Positions 1 to 6,273 of a stretch of 6,529 nucleotides of DNA are shown here, one piece after another (position 1 is the stretch's first letter; every line of letters starts with the position of its first letter). Position numbers and translations under genes: made by a program. The stretch is from an uncultured Eubacteriales bacterium (GTDB lineage Bacteria; Bacillota; Clostridia; Oscillospirales; QAKW01), in the NCBI GenBank assembly GCA_934378025.1, contig CAKRPM010000073.1:1-6529 (forward strand). The letters run 5' to 3'. The notes beneath the pieces are model-generated. The model ran no database searches. It saw only the letters and a list, made by a program, of their open reading frames with translations, and was not told the DNA's origin.

Positions 1-2
1 AC

Positions 3-221
3 AGCGCGCAGGTCAGCGATCTGATTCAACGTATTTTGGCATACGTCGCCGAACGGCCGCTGCTACAGCGACGCGCGTTTATCCTTCGTTTTATGTTTGA
101 TATGCCGGTTGCCAAAATTGCCGAGGAGCTATCTCTTTCCTCGGCCTGCACCGGAAACTACATTTACCGACTGCTCAAGGATGTCAGAAAAGAATTTCAG
201 TCCGAATACATTCAGCAGTAA
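3..221 (+). CDS. RNA polymerase sigma factor, sigma-70 family, C-terminal part (5' end outside window)
   Basis: The open frame enters from the left edge and gives 72 visible residues before TAA. No real start is needed in the window: the in-frame TTG at 36 has no convincing ribosome binding site and lies inside the conserved domain. The visible part matches sigma region 4. A leading helix (L-L-Q-R-R-A-F-I-L-R-F) corresponds to the usual 'R-x-v-l-x-L-R-y' segment. A helix-turn-helix follows from about base 102 (M-P-V-A-K-I-A-E-E-L-S-L-S, then Y-I-Y-R-L-L-K-D-V-R-K) and would contact the -35 element. The recognition-helix start (S-S-A-C-T-G-N-Y-I-Y-R) differs from the common G-T-V-K-S-R-L form. 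Region 2 is not visible, so the ECF group cannot be assigned. No terminator separates it from the membrane A2M gene 55 bases downstream, which suggests co-transcription and a sigma/regulator pairing. Another helix-turn-helix regulator (LuxR-like) is possible but fits less well. Confidence 0.8.
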   Translation, partial: SAQVSDLIQRILAYVAERPLLQRRAFILRFMFDMPVAKIAEELSLSSACTGNYIYRLLKDVRKEFQSEYIQQ

Positions 222-263
222 CGTCCATTGCAAACCTATGCCGCTTTCATGAACGGCAGAAAC

Positions 264-270
264 GGAGAGG
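264..270 (+). promoter_or_regulatory. Ribosome binding site of the A2M gene
   Basis: GGAGAGG lies 6 bases before the ATG at 277. It is a good Shine-Dalgarno match at normal spacing and supports that start over later in-frame ATGs. No promoter-like pair is evident in the 55-base gap after the sigma gene. Confidence 0.8.
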
Positions 271-276
271 ATTATT

Positions 277-3200
277 ATGAATTTAAAAGACATATTAAAC
301 CGTGCAAAATTTGAGGTCATACCCGATAAAGAGGACATGCGTCAAAAGATTTTTCTTGCCGCCGAAGCGGAGCAGAAAAAGCCGCCGGTGCGCCGGTGGA
401 TCTATCGGACGGTCGGTCTGGCGGCCGCGCTTGCACTGCTTGTCGGATTCGGATATTTTACCTTTCAATATTACAAATTTGACCGTTCCGTCAACATCAA
501 CGGCGATATCGCAGCGCTGAGCCAAGTGGTCTATGCCGCCCCCCGCAACGTAACAGACAGCGGCGTTTCCACCAATACCAGCGTCGATATCGTCACCAAA
601 GAGCATATCAGTTTAAAAGCATTGGAGAAGTGTATTTCTGTAACGCCCGAGGTTTCCTACACCATTCACAAAAAAGGCGTCAATCGTTTTTCCATGACTT
701 TTGACGAGCCTTTGGAAAAAGACACCTCCTATACGGTCAATTCCGTATCTTCCGGCGACATCGTTTATCGCTGGTCACTGCAGACGGAAAAGAGTTTTGC
801 CATTACCAACGCCTACCCGTCTTCCGACGATTTTTATTGTGATGTGGACACCGGAATCGAAGTTACGTTTTCGGAAAGCGACGTCGGTGATTTTCAGGAT
901 TATTTTTCCATCGAACCCGCCGTGGCCGGAACATTTCACCATAACGGCAGAACCTGGATCTTTTCGCCGGAGAAAAACCTATCTCCCTATACCACCTACA
1001 CCGTCACCGTAGACGGCGACATTGCCGGCTCGGAAGAAAAACCGCTGGGAAGCGATTATGTTTTCAGCTTTACCACCGGTGCTTCCGATGAAAAATATGC
1101 GTTTGTCGTCAACAACGGCCACGACATTGCCGACACTTTCTTGAGCAGCGAATCCCCCATGGTCAAAATTACGGCAAAAGGCAATTTTGCCGGCACCGCA
1201 GATATTACCGTTTACCGTATTCCGGATACCGAAAGCTACATTCAGCTGCACCAAAAATATGACGGCGACGCCATCATTTCAGGCACGATTGCCAAAGACA
1301 TTGCCGAAAAGGGCTTTTCGGTTTATTCCAAATTTTCCGCGTCGGCGCGGCAATACGCCTCCGAAGAGAAGGACACGTATTATTTCCAATATCCCAAAGA
1401 ATTGGATCGGGGCTACTACATCACCGAAATTGTCTGGAGCGGTGCCCGTCTTTATCAATTTGTACAGTCCACCGATTTATCGGTTTATGCCGCGCTGATC
1501 GGCAACGACTGCACCGTTTGGGTCAACAACACGCAAAGCAAGCTGCCGGCCGGGAAAGCCACGGTCAGCATCGACGACGCACAAACGGCGCAAACCGATG
1601 CAAACGGACTGGCCGAATTTCAAGAGGTTTCCGAAACCGAGCGTCAGCATCTTATTAAAATTGATTTTGCCGGCGAGCCGACATTTGTTACCTTTTTACC
1701 CAAGCACAGCGATGTACAGCGTGTGGATTACTACAGCTATCTTTATACCGACAGTTCCGTTTACCGTCCCACCGACACCGTAAACATTTGGGGATGCGTG
1801 CGCGTGCGCAATCAAGGCGCTTCCCTGTCCGGTTTGAAAATTCATGCGGACTGGAACGATACGGATTATCCGATTACACCGGATGAAAACGGTGCTTTCA
1901 GCGTTCAAATTCCCCTGCAAAACAACCGCACCGATTCCTCTTCCGTCGTAACGCTTTCCGCCGGCGGCACCGAGCTGATTCAAAAAGAAATTCAAATTGC
2001 CGAATATGACTTGCCCACGTACACCCTTACCGCAAGCACCGACAAAAATGCGTATATCGCCGGTACGGCAATGACAGCGAACGTTCAGGCAACCTATTAT
2101 GACGGCACACCCGCTGCCAATTTAAAAATCACCAATTACGAATTAGGGTCCGCCGTTACAGACGGCAACGGCACGGCGCGGCTCAATGTCGCCGCTACCT
2201 CCTACACCGAGGAAACGCTTGCCGAAAACACGGTAATGAATACCACGCTGCCGTATTTTAAACAAATCGATTGGCAATGCGACACTGCACTGGAGCAGTA
2301 TTTTTCCACCACCGATACGGCTGTTATTTTCTATAATACCGAGTTTATCAGCACCACCCTCACCCCCAAAGAAAATGACGGCTTTTCCCTTGACATTAAA
2401 ACGCGAAAAGTCGATCTGACAAAGCTGAACAGCATGAGCAAAGCCGAAGTTCAGGCGCTGTACGGCGAAATTCCGGAAGCGCTTTATGACGGCGGCGCTG
2501 TTGACAAGTCACTTTCCGTAGAGGTGCATCACGTAACGTATGACCGCGAAAAGACAGGCTCATCTTATGATTATGTCAGCAAAAAAGTGATCAATAACTA
2601 TACCTACACGGAAAAGGACACCATCAGCAAAACCTACAATGTATCCACGGTCGGCGGCAACGCGATTTTAAATGACTTATCGTTACCCAACGGCGACGGA
2701 TATTATTATCTGCGCGTTGCAATGAAAGACAGCAGCGGCAAAAACGCCTATGTAAATCTTTATTGTGCCGATGCGCCCGGTCAAGGCGTGGGCGACTACA
2801 CCCTGAATGTTGACAAAAACACCGCGGTTGTCGGCGATAAAATCACCTTAAACATTAAAAAGGGCGGCGCGCAAACCGCGGTGCGGGAAGGCAGCTTTGT
2901 TTATCTGCTGGCCAACGATCGGATCATCGACACCGAGTATCAAAACACGCCGGCGGGATCGTTTACCTTCCGTGAGGAAAACATGCCGGACACCGATATT
3001 TACGGCGCCTACTTTGACGGCGCGCACGTATATGCGCTGGAATACCATACGGTCGTATTGGATACAACCAGCAAAAAGCTGACGCTGAGCATCAAACCCG
3101 ATCAAAAAACATATCAACCGGGCGACACCGTTCAGCTGACCCTGTCCATTAAGGATCCGTCGGGGAAACCGGTGAGCGCATCGTTTAATATCAACGTCGC

Positions 3201-5118
3201 AGATCAAGCGCTGCTGGACACCTATCAAAATGATCACGACATTGTTAACGCTCTTTACGGCGGCATATCCGATTTCACGCAAGCGGATACTTTCGCCTCT
3301 TACCGCTCCTTTGCGGACAACGGCGGCGGCGAAGGAGGCGGTCAAGGCGACGCACGGCGCGACTTTGAAGACACACCCGCCTTTTTGACCGGAAAAACCA
3401 ATGCCGACGGCACGGCAAGCCTAAGCTTCACCCTATCCGACCGCGTTACCAAATGGGCCATCATCGCCCAGGCAATTGATGCAAACGGCCAAGCGGGCGA
3501 CACCACCGAAACCGTTACCGCCACCAGTGACTTTTTCATCAGTGCCGATCAAACAAAAACCATCAAATCCACGGATGACGCCGTCATTTCCCTTCGCTGC
3601 GACGGCACGGCCGCAAGCGGCAATGTAACCACAAAAATCACGCTCAGTCGTGCGGACAAAACCGTAAAAGAACTGCAAAAAGAACACGGCGCCAAAGCAC
3701 TCGTGTATTTCAATTTCGGAAAACTCGAAAAAGGAACCTACACCGTAAAAATTGCCTCGAAAAACGCAGCGGCGCAAGACGCACTTTCCTATTCCCTGAC
3801 CGTTGCGGACAGTACGTTAAGCGTAAATCTTATCAGTCAGGATCTGACCAATGCGGCCGACGGCGGCACCCTGTTGCTGATGGATGAAAAGCGCAGCGCG
3901 CTGACCGAGACCATACAACGCCTGGCTCGCTATTCCTCCACACGGTTGGATCACCGAATCGGAGCGGCCGTAGCACAAAGCTATGCCGAGTACACCGGCG
4001 CCGCATTTGAAAATACCGACTGGTCATTTTTAAATGATTATATGGCCTACGGCTTTATGGCATACAAAACGGATGAAAACGCAGATCTCGGCTTTACGGC
4101 TCGCATTTGTGCGCTGATCGGCGACAACATCAATACGGATACAATGGAACAATATTTTGACAGCATTCTGGCCGATCCGGAAACTACCTTCAATGAAGCG
4201 CTGTGTGCGCTCTGGGGCAAGGCTTCATTACACAGTGCCGTCGAAAAGGATTTGGACTATTACTATGCGGAGGGCAACGCCTTTACCGCAGAGCAGCAGC
4301 TGTTATTCGCACTCGGATATGCCTATGGCGGCAATCAAAGCAAGGCCAATGAGATTTATCAGCAAAAAATCAAACCGCTGCTGCAGCATAAAGGCGACGA
4401 GTGGTACCTTCCGGCGGATGAGGCGGAGTTGCTCAGCCGTCAAAACGAGTATCTTGCACTTTTAGCATTGCGAATTTCCGCGGCGGAAAGCGAAGGAATT
4501 TTGCTGTACAATCGTAATAACAACAAAAATCTTTCGGCCTTTGCGGACATTGCCTATCTAAAAGAATACGTACCGTTGCTGGAAGGCAAAAATACCGCCC
4601 AAATCACTTATGCAGACGGCAGCAAACAAACCGTTGAATACGATCGTCATGCACTTATGACCGTAAAACTGCCGGATGCGGCCGGCAAAATCACCGTTAC
4701 CGACATTCAAGGCACTACCGCCGCTTATATACGGCAGGCACAACCGGTCAGCACGTTATTCCGACAAGGTGCCAAAAGCGGAGAACTTGCCGTCACATTG
4801 CCGGAAACCGTTGTACTGGGCGAAACAGTTACACTGACGCTCTCCCCCAATCAGGGCGGCAATCCGGGCGGCTGTATTCAGCTGGCGCTTCCGGCCGGGC
4901 TGCATTTTGCGGGCATTGAAAACGGCGGTTGTTTACAAAGTCCCGACAAATCAAAGCTTACTGTCTATGCAGCGCAAAATCAAGGAGCTGTCACCGTGCA
5001 CCTGCAAACCGTAATGCCGGGCAGCTTTACCATCGAACCGATGATTCTCGTAACGGACGGAGAACACTATCTTTCCTCTCCCGCCAAGAGCATCACCGTT
5101 ACCGAAAAAGCGCAGTAA
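277..5118 (+). CDS. Membrane-anchored alpha-2-macroglobulin family protein with N-terminal anti-sigma-like topology
   Basis: This 1613-residue protein has about 45 cytoplasmic residues rich in charge, a single membrane helix at about 46-64 (preceded by R39, R40, R44) and an extracellular remainder. No lipobox or signal-peptidase site is obvious, so it is probably a type II anchored protein. Two SbsA/Big_5-like Ig domains follow (about 85-173 and 174-268; the second ends F-S-P-E-K-N-L-S-P-Y-T-T-Y and F-S-F-T-T-G). The macroglobulin body comes next. MG1-like strands and a T-D-A-N-G-L-A-E-F turn lie at about 370-450. MG2, with V-Y-R-P-T-D-T-V, is near 495-502, and an MG3-like domain spans about 576-650. 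A K-T-Y-Q-P-G-D-T-V segment starts near 944 and a Gly-rich bait-like stretch covers 1009-1036. The A2M core (F-E-D-T-P then T-N-A-D-G-T-A-S-L-S-F-T-L-S-D-R-V-T-K-W) is at about 1030-1090. An alpha-helical TED-like region spans about 1195-1420 and a C-terminal MG10-like domain ends at 1613. Bacterial A2Ms act as protease traps or baits at the cell surface. The thioester C-x-E-Q is missing here, so covalent trapping is unlikely. The preceding sigma gene suggests a regulatory role for the cytoplasmic tail, which is inference. The A2M family call is firm. Confidence 0.9.
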   Translation: MNLKDILNRAKFEVIPDKEDMRQKIFLAAEAEQKKPPVRRWIYRTVGLAAALALLVGFGYFTFQYYKFDRSVNINGDIAALSQVVYAAPRNVTDSGVSTNTSVDIVTKEHISLKALEKCISVTPEVSYTIHKKGVNRFSMTFDEPLEKDTSYTVNSVSSGDIVYRWSLQTEKSFAITNAYPSSDDFYCDVDTGIEVTFSESDVGDFQDYFSIEPAVAGTFHHNGRTWIFSPEKNLSPYTTYTVTVDGDIAGSEEKPLGSDYVFSFTTGASDEKYAFVVNNGHDIADTFLSSESPMVKITAKGNFAGTADITVYRIPDTESYIQLHQKYDGDAIISGTIAKDIAEKGFSVYSKFSASARQYASEEKDTYYFQYPKELDRGYYITEIVWSGARLYQFVQSTDLSVYAALIGNDCTVWVNNTQSKLPAGKATVSIDDAQTAQTDANGLAEFQEVSETERQHLIKIDFAGEPTFVTFLPKHSDVQRVDYYSYLYTDSSVYRPTDTVNIWGCVRVRNQGASLSGLKIHADWNDTDYPITPDENGAFSVQIPLQNNRTDSSSVVTLSAGGTELIQKEIQIAEYDLPTYTLTASTDKNAYIAGTAMTANVQATYYDGTPAANLKITNYELGSAVTDGNGTARLNVAATSYTEETLAENTVMNTTLPYFKQIDWQCDTALEQYFSTTDTAVIFYNTEFISTTLTPKENDGFSLDIKTRKVDLTKLNSMSKAEVQALYGEIPEALYDGGAVDKSLSVEVHHVTYDREKTGSSYDYVSKKVINNYTYTEKDTISKTYNVSTVGGNAILNDLSLPNGDGYYYLRVAMKDSSGKNAYVNLYCADAPGQGVGDYTLNVDKNTAVVGDKITLNIKKGGAQTAVREGSFVYLLANDRIIDTEYQNTPAGSFTFREENMPDTDIYGAYFDGAHVYALEYHTVVLDTTSKKLTLSIKPDQKTYQPGDTVQLTLSIKDPSGKPVSASFNINVADQALLDTYQNDHDIVNALYGGISDFTQADTFASYRSFADNGGGEGGGQGDARRDFEDTPAFLTGKTNADGTASLSFTLSDRVTKWAIIAQAIDANGQAGDTTETVTATSDFFISADQTKTIKSTDDAVISLRCDGTAASGNVTTKITLSRADKTVKELQKEHGAKALVYFNFGKLEKGTYTVKIASKNAAAQDALSYSLTVADSTLSVNLISQDLTNAADGGTLLLMDEKRSALTETIQRLARYSSTRLDHRIGAAVAQSYAEYTGAAFENTDWSFLNDYMAYGFMAYKTDENADLGFTARICALIGDNINTDTMEQYFDSILADPETTFNEALCALWGKASLHSAVEKDLDYYYAEGNAFTAEQQLLFALGYAYGGNQSKANEIYQQKIKPLLQHKGDEWYLPADEAELLSRQNEYLALLALRISAAESEGILLYNRNNNKNLSAFADIAYLKEYVPLLEGKNTAQITYADGSKQTVEYDRHALMTVKLPDAAGKITVTDIQGTTAAYIRQAQPVSTLFRQGAKSGELAVTLPETVVLGETVTLTLSPNQGGNPGGCIQLALPAGLHFAGIENGGCLQSPDKSKLTVYAAQNQGAVTVHLQTVMPGSFTIEPMILVTDGEHYLSSPAKSITVTEKAQ

Positions 5119-5120
5119 CA

Positions 5121-5186
5121 TCGCAAAAATATTTTAAAACGCGTCCTTTCAAAAGGGCGCGTTTTTTCTTTTTGTCGCAAAAATAT
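5121..5186. repeat. 12-bp direct repeat flanking the terminator
   Basis: TCGCAAAAATAT occurs identically at 5121-5132 and 5175-5186, on either side of the terminator hairpin. The second copy overlaps TGTCGCA (5173-5179), which is one mismatch from a Spo0A box. The repeat is AT-rich and short, so chance or a small local duplication could explain it. Confidence 0.6.
5136..5173 (+). terminator. Rho-independent terminator after the A2M gene
   Basis: AAAACGCGTCC at 5136-5146 pairs with GGGCGCGTTTT at 5155-5165, with one T-G wobble, and the loop TTTCAAAA can tighten by further A-T pairs. The run TTTTTTCTTTTT at 5162-5173 follows at once. It begins 18 bases after the A2M stop codon and closes the sigma/A2M transcription unit. 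The A-rich left flank could also serve the other strand, but no gene on that strand is seen here. Confidence 0.9.
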
Positions 5187-5192
5187 AAATCT

Positions 5193-5209
5193 TTCGACAA
5201 AATTCGACA
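5193..5209 (-). promoter_or_regulatory. Two tandem Spo0A boxes (0A boxes)
   Basis: TTCGACA occurs at 5193-5199 and again at 5203-5209, inside a perfect tandem 10-bp repeat TTCGACAAAA (5193-5202, 5203-5212). The reverse complement, TGTCGAA, is the core of the Spo0A binding site known from Bacillus and conserved in spore-forming Clostridia. On the minus strand both copies read TTTTGTCGAA, so they also match the extended consensus. Boxes one DNA turn apart in the same orientation suit the head-to-tail dimer of phosphorylated Spo0A. Binding itself is inferred. Confidence 0.65.
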
Positions 5210-5237
5210 AAATTTTCCGCAATTCCTGCCGTATACT
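5204..5237 (+). promoter_or_regulatory. Putative Spo0A-dependent promoter of the protease-lipoprotein unit
   Basis: TCGACA at 5204-5209 is 5/6 to the sigma-A -35 hexamer and overlaps the second 0A box. TATACT at 5232-5237 is 5/6 to the -10 hexamer. The spacer of 22 bases is too long for ordinary sigma-A use. The same 22-bp spacing with an 0A box over the -35 is known for the Spo0A-activated spoIIG promoter of Bacillus subtilis. The predicted start is near 5244, giving an untranslated leader of about 93 bases. An alternative -10 (TATAAA, 5184-5189) has no good -35, and the boxes would then lie downstream of it in a repressing position. Confidence 0.45.
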
Positions 5238-5318
5238 TTTTTCGATGAAAAAAAGAAAGGATGTGCACCGCATGACGTAACAGCAAAAAATTTAAAAGCA
5301 ACAGATTTTTTTACTAAG

Positions 5319-5325
5319 TAGGAGG
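5319..5325 (+). promoter_or_regulatory. Ribosome binding site of the metalloprotease gene
   Basis: TAGGAGG is a near-perfect Shine-Dalgarno sequence, 11 bases before the ATG at 5337. The spacing is slightly long, but the site fixes this start, which is also where the signal peptide begins. Confidence 0.85.
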
Positions 5326-5336
5326 AATTAAATACA

Positions 5337-6260
5337 ATGCAATTATTAAAGAAAAAGTCTTGGTTGGTTTTAGCGGTTTTACTGGTCATGCTAATCGGCA
5401 CCGTGCCGTTTTCCGCCGGTGCCGCAAGCTCCGTTCCGGTAATTAAAACCCCGAAGCAGTATCAAATATACAACCGCAATGACGCCGTCAACATTACATG
5501 GTCCGCGCCGTCCGGCACCGTAAAAAACTACGTGATCAGCGTACGGCATTTATCTATGTTTACCGAAAAACCGAATCGTCTGATTGTAAATCAGGTGTCC
5601 CTGTCCGCTTCCACAAAATCCTATAAGCTTTCCAGGCTGGCTGTGGACGCCGGTTCAAACTACCGTATATCCGTATGCGCCGTATTGACTGACGGCTCTA
5701 AAAAATGGTCGACAGAAACCTATTTCTGCTCTTCGATTTTCAGAAAAGGCACCGGCTCTCATTATCCGTATTCCTTTAAAATTTCCGAGCTTTTGGAAGA
5801 TGAGACAAAGAATGCAATATATTATTCCTGCCGTCCGTGGAACAATGCAAATCCGGACTCCTCCATCACCGAGATGGTAAACACCTTTCCCTTCTCTGTT
5901 ACTACACCCGTCACGGCTCTCAATAACAACGATGGCGTCAACTCAGTTTTCCCGAGAAAACTAACCACCGAACATCCGATTATGGGTACTTGGACAAGGA
6001 TTGATGATAACACATTTGAAGGTGTTGAAACCGATATTATGATTAATAAATATGTCAAGTGGTCAAACGGCGTAACCTCCGGCTGTTTTGAGGTGCAAAA
6101 CGTAATGACGCACGAAATGGGTCACGCCTGCGGTCTGCCGGATATTTATCAAAGCTACGCTAAAGAATGGACAATGTATGGTGATTCTGCGGTATGCGAA
6201 ACCAAAAAGAAGACCATAGAGAGTAATGATAAAGCCATGCTGAATGAAATTATGAGATAG
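5337..6260 (+). CDS. Secreted metzincin-type zinc metalloprotease with N-terminal FN3/Ig-like domain
   Basis: This 307-residue protein starts with a classic signal peptide. It has K5-K7, a hydrophobic core at 9-23, and a probable cut after A29 (A-G-A). Residues about 33-131 look like a beta-sandwich of FN3/Ig type (V-N-I-T-W-S-A-P, then Y-R-I-S-V-C-A). The rest resembles a matrixin-like catalytic domain. D-I-M-I-N-K-Y-V-K-W-S precedes the zinc motif H-E-M-G-H-A-C-G-L-P-D at 259-269, with H259, H263 and D269 as zinc ligands and E260 as catalytic base. A T-M-Y-G Met-turn lies at 279-282, followed by a T-I-E-S-N-D-K-A-M-L-N-E-I end helix. This is the HExxHxxGxxD form of metzincins, with Asp as third ligand. 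The catalytic domain appears intact. The substrate is unknown. No classical propeptide or cysteine switch is recognisable. It lies 218 bases after the A2M gene behind its own candidate promoter, and shares an operon with the following lipoprotein. Confidence 0.87.
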   Translation: MQLLKKKSWLVLAVLLVMLIGTVPFSAGAASSVPVIKTPKQYQIYNRNDAVNITWSAPSGTVKNYVISVRHLSMFTEKPNRLIVNQVSLSASTKSYKLSRLAVDAGSNYRISVCAVLTDGSKKWSTETYFCSSIFRKGTGSHYPYSFKISELLEDETKNAIYYSCRPWNNANPDSSITEMVNTFPFSVTTPVTALNNNDGVNSVFPRKLTTEHPIMGTWTRIDDNTFEGVETDIMINKYVKWSNGVTSGCFEVQNVMTHEMGHACGLPDIYQSYAKEWTMYGDSAVCETKKKTIESNDKAMLNEIMR

Positions 6261-6265
6261 GGGAG
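6260..6265 (+). promoter_or_regulatory. Ribosome binding site of the lipoprotein gene, overlapping the protease stop codon
   Basis: GGGGAG begins at the last base of the protease TAG and ends 8 bases before the ATG at 6274. The overlap implies one mRNA and possible translational coupling. Confidence 0.75.
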
Positions 6266-6273
6266 AAAAAAGG

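Noticed and set aside
239..258. Hairpin TGCCG/CGGCA with a 10-base loop just before the A2M ribosome binding site
   Set aside because: The stem has only 5 base pairs and no T-run follows, so it is not a terminator. A weak effect on translation is possible but the structure is close to chance expectation.
2848..3345. A 165-codon open frame on the minus strand inside the A2M gene
   Set aside because: It mirrors the codon pattern of the A2M gene, has no ribosome binding site and shows no domain-like sequence. The plus-strand A2M assignment covers the whole interval.
5245..5280. An 11-codon ORF (ATG at 5245, TAA ending at 5280; M-K-K-R-K-D-V-H-R-M-T), and inside it a two-codon ATG-ACG-TAA after AAAGGA
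   Set aside because: The longer ORF has no ribosome binding site and would start almost at the predicted transcription start. The product has no recognisable feature. A leader-peptide role cannot be excluded but nothing in the sequence supports it.
5285..5311. AT-only inverted repeat AAAAAAT/ATTTTTT in the leader of the protease gene
   Set aside because: A stem made only of A-T pairs with a 13-base loop would be unstable. It is not followed by features of a terminator or riboswitch.
4929..5321. A 130-codon plus-strand frame running from the A2M 3' end across the intergenic region
   Set aside because: It overlaps the A2M coding end in another frame and runs through the terminator and the 0A boxes. 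Its product is low-complexity and has no plausible start signal.
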